NCBI GenBank assembly: GCA_009746045.1
Contig: RPFO01000065.1
Span: 7,292,362-7,356,361, forward strand
Direction of reading: 5' to 3'
DNA length: 64,000 bases
DNA from: Mesostigma viride
Lineage: Eukaryota > Streptophyta > Mesostigmatophyceae > Mesostigmatales > Mesostigmataceae
Every line of letters starts with the position of its first letter. The stretch's first letter is position 1. Shown here piece after piece: positions 28,035 to 39,520 of this stretch. The position numbers were made by a program, and so were the translations under genes. The notes beneath the pieces were generated by a model, which did not search any database, was not told where the DNA came from, and was given only the letters and a program-made list of their open reading frames with translations.

Positions 28035-29899
28035 CTAATAAAGTTTTCCGAAACTAAAACGCAATATTATGACGAGCAAACGCCCGACTACGCAACGCAG
28101 CCTGGGGCTGCGATGAGCCAAGAAAATTCGCCTGCAGCTCCGGCTGCAATTCCGCCCGGCCTTCCAGGCAGCGGTGCCACTACCCAAGCATTTGTAGTGC
28201 ACTCGATCGGCTCCTGCTGCGGCCTCGCCCTCAGCATCGCCTGATCCCAAACGCAGCCGCGCCCAGCTAGCACCGGTCGCGCTGGACAGAACCGCGCCAG
28301 TCCGGCCGGAACCCTTCAAAGTCGACGATCACGAATGGCTAGCAACCTGTCCCCAAGCGATGCCCTGCATTGCATCTTCTACGGGGACTACGCCTCGCTT
28401 TACAACCTGTGCCTCCATCTCCACAGCATCGACCGTCTCATCTACCCAGACGGCAAATGGTGCCCCCTCGCCTATGTGACGGAGCACCCCCTACCCCGCC
28501 CCCGCCTTCAGCATCTCATCCTCTGCTCCCTTCTCATGCGCTCTGACGGCGAGATCTGGGCTTCATCCATCTCCGAATCCACACTCCGTTCCATCCTTAC
28601 GGAAGCCTTCCAGCAGCACGTGACCCCCCTTTCTGCCGATGTGGCAGCAATGGGAGGCACGCTGGCTACTGAGCTCCCGGCTCACCTTTCCACCACCGTC
28701 GCCTCCAGCTCCACTGCCATTTCCGCCTCCACTGCCGACATCAAGGCCCAGCTCCTCGACCTCGACAAGCGCCTCCATGCCACCGCCCTCAGTCTGCACG
28801 ACACCGCAGGCCTCACCGCCCAGGCCGGCGGTGAAGGACATCCGGCTGCCCAGCCGGCATCTCCTGGCCCGGCCAGCGATGCTCCTTCCTGACCCAGACC
28901 TGGGCGGACTTGCTTAATCACCACACCACCTCCACCACCTCCACCATCGCGGCACAGCTCAATCAAGCAACAAGCACTCGACCTTCGTGAGGAGGCCGAG
29001 CTTGACAAGCGCAGCCACAATGTCATCGTCGATCAAGCACTTCGACCAGCCGTCAGACGAGACCTCGACGACTCTTCTCACAGCATTTAAGCGCGCGACA
29101 TTCTTGCCCCCATGCAACTCACTGGTGAGTGAGATGTCGGCTGTCCGCCTCCCCCGCGCACAGGGTAAGGCTGGCCCGGTACCCGTGCTCCTCACCTGCG
29201 GACAAGCTGTCGTTCCGCAAGAAGCTCTCGTGGACTAGCTCGCTACACGCTGGACGACGACTTGACCCTGCATATGGCCCAGCAATTAATTAACAACGGC
29301 GACGCGAGCTATGGCCGACCTACCTTCAGTTCCGGCAGAGCGCAGGGGGGAAACCGGTATACTGGAGGGGGGCGCGGTCATCCACGTTGACCACAAGCCA
29401 TGGCAGGCACCTCCTGCCACCCCAGCAACCTCAGCAGTCTAGGGAATATATAACAGTAGTGTAGATTAGTCATGGGCGTAGCCTAGCATGTGGCCTACGC
29501 GCATGTGCGCCCATCATGGCCCGGCCCCATGGATGACGCCTTCAGATTTTAGCCAAGCCATGCCTATAATAATGGGACCCCCATGGATGCCTTGCATTAA
29601 TTAAGCCACGCTCTGCCTATGCAGAGAGTCACTCTCTGTTGAGAAGCCATGCATGCCCTATAGCGCTTGTATAGCCATGATGATCTTCCACCCCATGACA
29701 GGCCTTAATTGAGCTCTGAGACATCATGGTGGTGCCGGTGCCCTTGGTGCACCTATAGAGCAAGTGTCCTTCAGTACATTCCCACCCTTGCAGGAAGTAC
29801 TAACTACTGGCCCAGAATGTATTAAGAGCCATACGCCCCATTCTCTGGGATATGTGCTACATACTACTCCCAACGGAGTTAATTAATTAATTAATTAAT
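28035..29899 (+). pseudogene. ORF1-like element copy C, full span but decayed
   Basis: It starts in the leader (GTTTTCCGAAACTAAAACGC). The ATG at 28070 is followed by frameshifts. The conserved block reads from 28335 (SPSDALHCIFYGDYASLYNL) to 28890, the coiled coil and RRM-like parts (MSAVRLPRAQGKAGPVPVLL) are in other frames, and the CTD remnant YWRG lies near 29360. The 3' tail is 29500-29875, then (TTAA)n at 29876-29899. Several small duplications of TTAATTAA have been inserted into it. Confidence 0.65.
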
Positions 29900-30401
29900 C
29901 AAACTCGTGCTCCCGTTGGGGAGTCACGGAGCACCGAAGTGCTTTTAATCCCTGTACGTGTGTGCACAACAGGAGAAAGGGCAGAGACCCCCAGTCTCCT
30001 TCATGCCAAAGGCATGCTACAGCTGCATTCAGGCACTTTAGCTAAACGGACACGCTAACGATCGATCCGGCAATCTGTGGGTGCAATAAGACCCATGGGT
30101 GCAATAAGACCCAACGGAGTTATGTTCCTAATTAATTAATTACTGCCACATGCAGCAGCAATCGGACGATCCGGCAAATTCTGTGGGTGCATGCAATAAG
30201 CCCGCGCGTGACCCGCGTGAATAGTGAGACCCGCGTGAGCATATCATGGCCAGCTAGGAACGTGGGCAAGCAAGCCGAGCATAGCCAGGGCGTAGCATGC
30301 ATGGCTGGCTGTACTACTACTAATGCTAAGCTAGGCTATAAGGCTATGGCTGGCTGTGTACCGTGCGTTAGCGGTGCACGTGACTAGTTATGGTGGCAAG
30401 G

Positions 30402-31279
30402 CTAGGCATGGCTGCCATGGCGGCGGTGACTGCCGATGATTACAAGGGCTAATCTAGCCCGCAGGGGGCGTGACTCCACATCTTGTGGTTGATCAGTCAG
30501 GTCCCCGCCCCGCCAGTACACCTTGGGCTTCTGGGGATCCTGCTTGTCAGCGGAGGTATTCAGGCCATGACAGGCCGGGGCGCGTCGCTGCTGCTGCTGA
30601 GCCGGGGGGTCAGGTCGTCGTCCATCGTCCAGGTATGGTCCTGCAACCTCTTGCGACGTACGAGAAATGAACCGCTGCTTGTCCTCAGGGGAGGGGAAGT
30701 TGAGCAGGACTGGTGGGGGAGCCGCCTTGTCCCGTGAGTGGCCGGGGAGGGCGGTGGCACCCATGCACGCAGTTCTACTGACATCATCACCTACCAGGCC
30801 CAAGCTGGTCCTTGAGATCGTTGGCACAAGAGTGGTTGCCGTCTCCCCTGGCTCAGTCTGGGGGAAACGATGCAGCATGCACTCGGCACTCGCGGTGCAT
30901 GAGCGCGGTCGGTGGCCTCCCGTTGTTTTGCCCGGCAGCCGAGGTCTTCCAGCAGTCTTGGAGTTTCGTGGCGATGGCCGGCGTCAGTGCATGGTCGAGG
31001 CGGTCGCTGACCGCAGCAGGTCGGCCGCCTATTATAGGAGTGCGGCGAGAGGCTACCATCTGCCGCGGCCGCCAGGGTCCGGGCTGGGTTGCGATGGTGG
31101 CCGTCTGCACTGCAATATCGCCGGGACCTGCGCGCGACTAGGGCGTCGGTTAATTTGGGCGGTGATGGCTTCGAGCTTCTGGCGGAAGAGCACTTAGAGC
31201 AGGCCGCACTTGCCCTCCATGCACCTGCATGATTTAGGCGGGAGACGAGTGCAGCATGCGCCTCCTTGTCCCCATGCAT
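30402..31279 (-). pseudogene. ORF1-like copy, inverted (left) arm
   Basis: In several frames on the minus strand: AHAALVSRLN (near 31250), a Glu/Arg-rich coiled-coil remnant, FPQTEPGETATTL, then KAAPPPVLLNFPSPEDKQRF and KQDPQKPKVYWRGGDLTD (near 30500). It matches the right-arm copy D (32450-33216) but is more broken. Confidence 0.55.
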
Positions 31280-31349
31280 GGCTCTTGAGCACTGGTATTA
31301 AGGGCCAGACGCAGGGGGTGATCCGCCTTGGAACCCTGCTCGCGGGGTA

Positions 31350-31580
31350 AGGCTGCATGGCTCCCCAGTGCTCCTCACCTTTGACACCATGGCGGATAAG
31401 ATGGAGTTCCTCAAGCGTCGCAAGCGGCTTCAATGGGGGGAACTCCTACATGCATGAGCTGGACGACGACCTGACCTTGACCGGCAGCAACAACGGCGCG
31501 ACGGGAGCTATAGATGCATGGCCGACCTACCTCCAGCTCCGGCAGACGGCAGGGCAAAAGCCGGTATAGTACTGGATATG
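31350..31580 (+). pseudogene. CTD fragment of the ORF1-like family
   Basis: CTCCTCACCTTTGACACCAT, then ATGGCGGATAAGATGGAGTT and CGACGACCTGACC to GCAAAAGCCGGTATAG give a broken version of the RRM-CTD coding segment seen at 23441-23660. Frames are interrupted by short insertions containing ATGCAT. Confidence 0.55.
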
Positions 31581-31959
31581 CACTGGTTCGTCGGGCCCCC
31601 TTTGCCTGGCTCATAGACAATATTCTTATATAACTGATGTTTAGGCGGGTCAGCCGGGTTCGCGGCCAGCATGCCTAGCAAAGCGTGCACGTGCCTGGCG
31701 CTTCTAACATAATTCACTACAATAATGAAGGTACGGTGATGCATGACGCAACCTTGCCAGACACCGCGGGCGGCGTCTGCAGTGGACATGCATGGAGGCC
31801 GGAGGGGGTTTATGCCTTGTTGCCAAAAGCAAAACGGGCCTTTGGAAAAGGAGCTTGCCGGCTCCCAGCCCAACCCACTCGCCATCGTCCTGGCCCAGCC
31901 TTCTGGGCTCGCCAATCCGATCCATCGCCAGCATACCCATCGCCAAGCGCTTCGCCTGA

Positions 31960-33216
31960 ACCCAAGAAACCATGCCACGACCACAAATGGCGACAGTGGC
32001 TATACCCGATTACGACCGGCTTTTCTTTTACGCACTGGCTGCAGCTTACCACAGCAGAATGCGCCGAAATAGTGCGTTACTTAGCACAGGAACGCAAGCT
32101 CCATGGGTGCACATGGCCAATCCCCGCGACGAGAACCTGGAGAGGTTCTTTAATAGGGGAGACCACCGCCTCGCTATCCTGTGCAGCTTCTTCCAGCTAC
32201 CCCTGGACAAAATCGCCGCCAAACATCCGCGCCCCAGCCCAGCCTGCGCAGCCGACAGCCACATCGGCTTCCTCCCTCTGCAAGGATGACATCCGAGCAG
32301 TGCTGGAGGAGCACGTGACCTGGCCGTTGGCCGAGAAGCTGACCTCGCTGAACACGACACTCAACACGGTGGATCGAGGCCCGGGTCTCCAATGTGGAAA
32401 CCAAGGTCGTCCACCAGCTCCAACCCCAGTTTACGCGGCGTTGCACACCGCGGCACAGGCATCCATGAGACGCACGCTGCACTTGTCTCTCGCCTCAACC
32501 AGGTGGAGGGCAAGTGCGGCGTGCTCATGAAGAAGCTTGAAGCCATCACCGCCCACACCGAGGCCCTTGCCTCACGGCAGGTCCCAAAGATAGCGGAGCA
32601 GACGGCCACCATATCGCATCCCAGCCACCCCGGCTGGATGCTGGTGACCTCCCGCCCCTCTCCTCAGTATGCGGACCTGCTGCGGACAGCGACCGCCTCC
32701 ACCACCGACGCCATCGCTACAAAGCTCCAGGAGCTGGAATCAGACCTCCGCCAGGCTCAACAACGGGAGGCCATGCAGTGACCGCGCCCGCCGCGACTGC
32801 CGGGTGCATGGTGCTGCGTCGCTTCCCCCAGAAGCCAGGTGAGACGTCAACCTCCCTTGCCGACGAGCTTAAGGACCAGCTCCTTACCCTCGATCATGGG
32901 CCTGGTAGGTGAGGTAGAACTGCGTGGGTGCCACGTACCGCCTTCCCCACTCACGGGACAAGGCGGCTCCCCCACCAGTCCTGCTCACCTTCCCGGCGTG
33001 AGGACAAGCAGCGGTTTCTCTCTCGTCGCAATTAAGCGGTTGCACGACCTCACCTGGACGCTGGATGACGACCTGACCCCCGCTCAGCAGCAGCAGCGAC
33101 GTGACCTGTGGCCTGAATACCTCCGCCACAAGCAGGACCCCCAGAAGCCCAAGTTGTACTGGAGGGGCGGGGACCTGATGATCAACCACAAGATGTGGAC
33201 GCCCCCAGCGGGCTAG
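31960..33216 (+). pseudogene. ORF1-like copy D, divergent subfamily
   Basis: Successive frames give HMANPRDENLERFFNRGDHR (near 32110), AVLEEHVTWPLAEKLTSLNT (near 32300), a coiled coil AALVSRLNQVEGKCGVLMKK to QEAMQ-type end (32480-32780), and the C-terminal domain TWTLDDDLTPAQQQQRRDLW to YWRGGDLMINHKMW, stop at 33216. The CTD is clearly homologous to copy B, but the N-terminal domain is not obviously so. At least three frame changes make it non-functional. Confidence 0.55.
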
Positions 33217-33630
33217 TGTAGCCCTAGCTTGGCTTAATTGGTAGTCACTGCCGCCATGGCAGCTATGCTTAGAATGTTTGCCTAGTTGTGCCACCTTACC
33301 TAGTCACGTGCACCGCTAACGCACGGTACACAACTGGCAGCCATAGCCCTAGCTTAGTCCTTGTACAGCCATGCTACGTCCTGGCTTCGATCAGATTACT
33401 TGCCCACGCTCCTTAATTATGATATGCTCACATGAGTCTTATTGCACCCACAGACTGCCGGATCGTTAGCATGTCCGTTTAGCTAGCGTGCCCGCATGCA
33501 GCTGTGGCATGCCTTTGGCATGAAGGAGACTGCATGGGGGTCTCTGCCCTTTCTCCTGTTGTGCACACACGTACAGGGATTAAAAGCACTTCGGTGCTCC
33601 GCGTGACTCCCCAACGGGAGCACATGTATG

Positions 33631-36288
33631 GGGGACGTGCGCCCGCCGAATTTTTTGGCGCCAAAAATATTCGCGGTATGGCCGTGAAGTTAAAAGTGGG
33701 TGCACGGTGCGCGCACCCCTTGCGGAAGTGGCCATGGCGACTGCGTTTAGGCGAAACTAGCCATGTAGGGCTAGAGAAATGCAAAAAAAATGCTCGAATG
33801 TTGGAGACGATGATTTAATGATGTTGGGGTGTGGCGGCAAGTTGCTGGTTTACAATATCGCTGCTTTCTTTTACTGCCATCGGCATGGGGGGTAATCTGC
33901 ATTTTTTGGTCGCGCGGAATAAAATAGAATTCGTGATAGCGGCAGTGAATTCGCAGTTTTGGGGGGCTTTTTGACCGTAAACGATGCATTAATATCGGTA
34001 GCATTGAATTCCAAACCAAACTGGTGCTTTTTGCTACATTTTCGGCTATTCTCGGTAAGTAATTCTTCAGGCCTGCGCAGTGCATGTCGGAACCTTCCAT
34101 GGAAGAACGGCCGTTGTTGCGCGCCTGGGCGAGGGATCTGCGAGGGACAGGTATAGATTTGTCGCGAATGTTATGTGCTATCAGTTCTTTCTTCTATGAG
34201 CTCATCGTTCGAAGTTTTTTTCGTTCTTTTTGGGCAGTTTCCGCCAGCTAGCTCGCCGTTGCTTGCCGTGGTGTTGTCGAATACCTGGTAGATTTAGATT
34301 GTTTTCGCTGACGTCGTGGTCAGGGCCGCTTCAGTCGAAGCCTATATCTTCTCGGGAAGGTTTAAGGCATTTCATAAAACGTGTTCTGGCAAGGATGTTG
34401 TGCGTATGGACGCTTCTTGTTGTGTGAGAGTGACGCACCCTCTCTTCGCAGCGGCATCACAGCGCTCATGCGCTGGAGGGCCGCCAATGGTTTCTTTCCA
34501 TTTTATCGTGCAGGGGAGGAAGTGTTTTATTGACGATCATGTTGGAGATATTGCATTTGTGTGACTGCATGTAGATAGCTACCACCATTGGTTTATTTGA
34601 GCTTTCCCTTGATATCATCATGTGAAAAGACTGCAATGTGCTGAGCCAACCATGGTTGACTGCATGCAAGCTTTGTATGCCATGATCTCCTTGGTTCCTT
34701 GCCCTCCATAGTTCCAGTTTGTTGCCCATCTCAGGTAGGGCAGTTCAGGAGTTGTTGCTGTGTTGATTAGCTTGGTTGGCATCAACCTTACACTCTAACC
34801 TGGGAGAAACATAGAAAATGCTGGTAAGGCATTTTAGTGCCATCATCATTATTGCTATTCACATGCTTATTAGTCTGGCCATGCTCGAGGGACGGTTAAG
34901 GGGTATGAGGTGTGTGGCCAACCCTGTGTACTTCATAACATATTCAGCATGGATTTGATGCATGTTGGATGGCATGTAAAGTGTAATTGTGTTTATACTT
35001 GGTTACTGAGTGTCCTTAGCGCCTGTCCGGTGGTCGTCTAGGAAACTCATCAGTGCGTGTCACAGTGACCCCCAACCTTGAGCATGTGTCGTCATCAGTG
35101 TGTAATAGTTATTTATATGTGCTTTTGGTCATAGATTTGCCGAGTTCTAATCATGAAGTTTACAAGGTAACCTTGGGTAGAGTATAGTGTATGCTCTCTT
35201 GGCATGTATGCCTAGCGATCGTGTTGCTATGCTTGCGTTTGCAAGGTTGGCCATGCCGAGGGCAGGTAAGGGCAGATGCGGTGCCTAGCCGTTTGCTTAT
35301 GGGTGTAGACACCTCCCCCGCTGCCCTTGCACAGCTGGATGAGCTGAGGAAAAAGAGGGAGTGCCAGCAGGTGGTCAAGAAGACGCTAGAGTACAAGGCT
35401 GAGGCAGCCCGGGCGTGGCATGTGAAGCGTGGCCATCGCTGGGATGAGGGCAAGGTAGATGCCCAGAGGGGCCAGGTCACCTACAGCAAGGGGGTGCACT
35501 ATGGGGGTGTGGGGGCTGCTACTGGGGGGGCGGGGGCGGGCAGCAATGAGGATGATGATGACACTGCACACATCCCTTGCTTGCGCTGCTCTAAGACCGA
35601 TGCATCTGATGATGACCCTTTCTTGCTGTGCAGCACACCCGGGTGCGATGGGGGGCTCCACCTGAGCTGCACGGTCCCTCTCCTGCCCAGCGTACCTGAT
35701 GGGGACTGGTTCTGCCCAGTTTGCTGTGGGGAAGACTGTGATGATGGCAGTGATAGTGACAGTGACTAGTATAATGGACGCCCAGGTGGCATGCTGCCAA
35801 AGAGCATAACTTCCACACCGCTTGTCCAAATGCAGCCAGATTTTGCCAGCGTGTGTGTCGATGACTAATGGAATTTTGAATATCATGTTTGGCCCATTTC
35901 ACATGTGTTTGGTATTTTATTATTTTTGGCATGTGTGAAAAACAGCGTTTTTGTACTTGCAAGAGCATAAAAATTCTAAAGCATGTCAGATATGGGTTGT
36001 GAGTGGCTCTAATTTTTGGCCACCCACGACCTGCTTGGGCAATATCATGCCTGGCCTGAATTGATGTGTGCATTGGCTGGGGCATACTGTGCCCTAATTA
36101 GCGTCTTTTTCTATTTTTAGCGCGATACCGGCGCGTGGTTGGGGGTAGAACCATCAATGAATGCATGGATAACTCACTAAACATGTTATTTAGGGCCCCT
36201 AATCATGGCTGGGCATAATTCAATTGAATTCATATTGAAACAAGTGTATTCCAGTTTTGGGGGGTTTTGGTGGCACACCTCCCCTTAA
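33631..36288 (+). mobile_element. TTAA-ended DNA transposon, copy 2 (PHD-finger bearing)
   Basis: The right end is GGTGGCACACCTCCCCTTAA (TTAA 36285-36288). The left end GGGGACGTGCGCCC (33631) directly abuts the inverted-repeat element and has lost its TTAA. The E2F-like palindrome (33651), GGCCATGGCGACTGCG (33732), the TTCAGGCCTGCGCAG region (34068) and the TTTTTCTATTTTTAGC right-end block (36107) are shared with the other copies. It is the only copy here with a PHD ORF (35299-35769). No DDE domain is found. Confidence 0.75.
35299..35769 (+). CDS. Coiled-coil/PHD-finger protein encoded in transposon copy 2
   Basis: 156 codons from the ATG at 35299. The frame is open from 35191, but the part before 35299 looks intronic, with a likely donor GCAG|GTAAGG near 35266. 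The N-terminal half is helical and basic (LDELRKKRECQQVVKKTLEY). An acidic Gly-rich linker leads to a PHD finger: IPCLRCSKTDASDDDPFLLC, then CDGGLHLSC and WFCPVC, so the C-C-C-C-H-C-C-C order is complete. It ends in an acidic DGSDSDSD tail. PHD fingers read histone H3 tails. Some DNA transposons carry them, so this may be the last exon of a lost transposase gene or a captured host exon. Confidence 0.65.
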   Translation: MGVDTSPAALAQLDELRKKRECQQVVKKTLEYKAEAARAWHVKRGHRWDEGKVDAQRGQVTYSKGVHYGGVGAATGGAGAGSNEDDDDTAHIPCLRCSKTDASDDDPFLLCSTPGCDGGLHLSCTVPLLPSVPDGDWFCPVCCGEDCDDGSDSDSD

Positions 36289-36454
36289 TTAATTAATTAA
36301 TGCCTTGTTGCATGATCGAGTGCGCACCGAGATGGTCGACCCCCCGATCATATACAAATAATGATCAGGGGGGCGGGGACGCGAGCGCGAGCAAGGACAG
36401 CCCATAGAGCGGCCCAGCGGACCGAATAAAAAATTTTGATGAAGTCGACGAAGA

Positions 36455-36672
36455 TCAGGATGGTGGGAAACTCACCAGGCTGTACGGGAGCGTGATCTCC
36501 TCGAAGAGGCGCCGCGCGACAAAGATGGCCATGACTGTGTTGCGCCCAGGCCGGAAGCCCAGTTGGCTGTCCCCTATAGGTGACGGTCCAAAGTGCTCAG
36601 AACGAAGGCGGTTGAGGATCATGCGAATAAACAGTTTAAGCACGGCGATCGACTGGATGCAAACGCCTCGAG
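36455..36672 (-). pseudogene. LINE reverse transcriptase fragment
   Basis: The minus strand reads RGVCIQSIAVLKLFIRMILN, then RLRSEHFG and QLGFRPGRNTVMAIFVARRL to the end at 36455. This is the classic RT region before the catalytic Asp (RGI-xx-KL-xx-RL then Q-GFRPGR). Both sides are truncated: the N-terminal side stops exactly where the (GTGA)n array starts. Confidence 0.75.
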
Positions 36673-39520
36673 AGTGAGTGAGTGAGTGAGTGAGTGAGTG
36701 AGTGAGTGAGTGAGTGAGTGAGTGAGTGAGTGAGTGAGTGAGTGAGTGAGTGAGTGAGTGAGTGAGTGAGTGAGTGAGTGAGTGAGTGAGTGAGTGAGTG
36801 AGTGAGTGAGTGAGTGAGTGAGTGAGTGAGTGAGTGAGTGAGTGAGTGAGTGAGTGAGTGAGTGAGTGAGTGAGTGAGTGAGTGAGTGAGTGAGTGAGTG
36901 AGTGAGTGAGTGAGTGAGTGAGTGAGTGAGTGAGTGAGTGAGTGAGTGAGTGAGTGAGTGAGTGAGTGAGTGAGTGAGTGAGTGAGTGAGTGAGTGAGTG
37001 AGTGAGTGAGTGAGTGAGTGAGTGAGTGAGTGAGTGAGTGAGTGAGTGAGTGAGTGAGTGAGTGAGTGAGTGAGTGAGTGAGTGAGTGAGTGAGTGAGTG
37101 AGTGAGTGAGTGAGTGAGTGAGTGAGTGAGTGAGTGAGTGAGTGAGTGAGTGAGTGAGTGAGTGAGTGAGTGAGTGAGTGAGTGAGTGAGTGAGTGAGTG
37201 AGTGAGTGAGTGAGTGAGTGAGTGAGTGAGTGAGTGAGTGAGTGAGTGAGTGAGTGAGTGAGTGAGTGAGTGAGTGAGTGAGTGAGTGAGTGAGTGAGTG
37301 AGTGAGTGAGTGAGTGAGTGAGTGAGTGAGTGAGTGAGTGAGTGAGTGAGTGAGTGAGTGAGTGAGTGAGTGAGTGAGTGAGTGAGTGAGTGAGTGAGTG
37401 AGTGAGTGAGTGAGTGAGTGAGTGAGTGAGTGAGTGAGTGAGTGAGTGAGTGAGTGAGTGAGTGAGTGAGTGAGTGAGTGAGTGAGTGAGTGAGTGAGTG
37501 AGTGAGTGAGTGAGTGAGTGAGTGAGTGAGTGAGTGAGTGAGTGAGTGAGTGAGTGAGTGAGTGAGTGAGTGAGTGAGTGAGTGAGTGAGTGAGTGAGTG
37601 AGTGAGTGAGTGAGTGAGTGAGTGAGTGAGTGAGTGAGTGAGTGAGTGAGTGAGTGAGTGAGTGAGTGAGTGAGTGAGTGAGTGAGTGAGTGAGTGAGTG
37701 AGTGAGTGAGTGAGTGAGTGAGTGAGTGAGTGAGTGAGTGAGTGAGTGAGTGAGTGAGTGAGTGAGTGAGTGAGTGAGTGAGTGAGTGAGTGAGTGAGTG
37801 AGTGAGTGAGTGAGTGAGTGAGTGAGTGAGTGAGTGAGTGAGTGAGTGAGTGAGTGAGTGAGTGAGTGAGTGAGTGAGTGAGTGAGTGAGTGAGTGAGTG
37901 AGTGAGTGAGTGAGTGAGTGAGTGAGTGAGTGAGTGAGTGAGTGAGTGAGTGAGTGAGTGAGTGAGTGAGTGAGTGAGTGAGTGAGTGAGTGAGTGAGTG
38001 AGTGAGTGAGTGAGTGAGTGAGTGAGTGAGTGAGTGAGTGAGTGAGTGAGTGAGTGAGTGAGTGAGTGAGTGAGTGAGTGAGTGAGTGAGTGAGTGAGTG
38101 AGTGAGTGAGTGAGTGAGTGAGTGAGTGAGTGAGTGAGTGAGTGAGTGAGTGAGTGAGTGAGTGAGTGAGTGAGTGAGTGAGTGAGTGAGTGAGTGAGTG
38201 AGTGAGTGAGTGAGTGAGTGAGTGAGTGAGTGAGTGAGTGAGTGAGTGAGTGAGTGAGTGAGTGAGTGAGTGAGTGAGTGAGTGAGTGAGTGAGTGAGTG
38301 AGTGAGTGAGTGAGTGAGTGAGTGAGTGAGTGAGTGAGTGAGTGAGTGAGTGAGTGAGTGAGTGAGTGAGTGAGTGAGTGAGTGAGTGAGTGAGTGAGTG
38401 AGTGAGTGAGTGAGTGAGTGAGTGAGTGAGTGAGTGAGTGAGTGAGTGAGTGAGTGAGTGAGTGAGTGAGTGAGTGAGTGAGTGAGTGAGTGAGTGAGTG
38501 AGTGAGTGAGTGAGTGAGTGAGTGAGTGAGTGAGTGAGTGAGTGAGTGAGTGAGTGAGTGAGTGAGTGAGTGAGTGAGTGAGTGAGTGAGTGAGTGAGTG
38601 AGTGAGTGAGTGAGTGAGTGAGTGAGTGAGTGAGTGAGTGAGTGAGTGAGTGAGTGAGTGAGTGAGTGAGTGAGTGAGTGAGTGAGTGAGTGAGTGAGTG
38701 AGTGAGTGAGTGAGTGAGTGAGTGAGTGAGTGAGTGAGTGAGTGAGTGAGTGAGTGAGTGAGTGAGTGAGTGAGTGAGTGAGTGAGTGAGTGAGTGAGTG
38801 AGTGAGTGAGTGAGTGAGTGAGTGAGTGAGTGAGTGAGTGAGTGAGTGAGTGAGTGAGTGAGTGAGTGAGTGAGTGAGTGAGTGAGTGAGTGAGTGAGTG
38901 AGTGAGTGAGTGAGTGAGTGAGTGAGTGAGTGAGTGAGTGAGTGAGTGAGTGAGTGAGTGAGTGAGTGAGTGAGTGAGTGAGTGAGTGAGTGAGTGAGTG
39001 AGTGAGTGAGTGAGTGAGTGAGTGAGTGAGTGAGTGAGTGAGTGAGTGAGTGAGTGAGTGAGTGAGTGAGTGAGTGAGTGAGTGAGTGAGTGAGTGAGTG
39101 AGTGAGTGAGTGAGTGAGTGAGTGAGTGAGTGAGTGAGTGAGTGAGTGAGTGAGTGAGTGAGTGAGTGAGTGAGTGAGTGAGTGAGTGAGTGAGTGAGTG
39201 AGTGAGTGAGTGAGTGAGTGAGTGAGTGAGTGAGTGAGTGAGTGAGTGAGTGAGTGAGTGAGTGAGTGAGTGAGTGAGTGAGTGAGTGAGTGAGTGAGTG
39301 AGTGAGTGAGTGAGTGAGTGAGTGAGTGAGTGAGTGAGTGAGTGAGTGAGTGAGTGAGTGAGTGAGTGAGTGAGTGAGTGAGTGAGTGAGTGAGTGAGTG
39401 AGTGAGTGAGTGAGTGAGTGAGTGAGTGAGTGAGTGAGTGAGTGAGTGAGTGAGTGAGTGAGTGAGTGAGTGAGTGAGTGAGTGAGTGAGTGAGTGAGTG
39501 AGTGAGTGAGTGAGTGAGTG
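36673..39520. repeat. (GTGA)n array, about 2.85 kb, about 712 units
   Basis: A tetranucleotide array with no interruption visible in the given sequence. The frame TCACTCACTCAC stays open in all phases (Thr-His-Ser-Leu repeats on the minus strand), which gives a spurious 1,358-codon ORF fused to the RT fragment. Confidence 0.98.

Larger units (their letters stand above)
29907..33623. mobile_element. 3.7-kb imperfect inverted repeat of ORF1-like elements
   Basis: The left arm (29907 to about 31280) and right arm (about 32450 to 33623) are inverted copies. Both outer ends read GTGCTCCCGTTGGGGAGTCA toward the inside. Next come AGGGCAGAGACCCCC, GGTGCAATAAGACC, ACGTGACTAG and the C-terminal domain coding segment. 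Each arm carries an ORF1-like 3' part pointing outward. The spacer (31280-32450) holds an extra CTD fragment and the N-terminal part of copy D. It could be a foldback/TIR-type element or a product of inversion. Confidence 0.65.
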
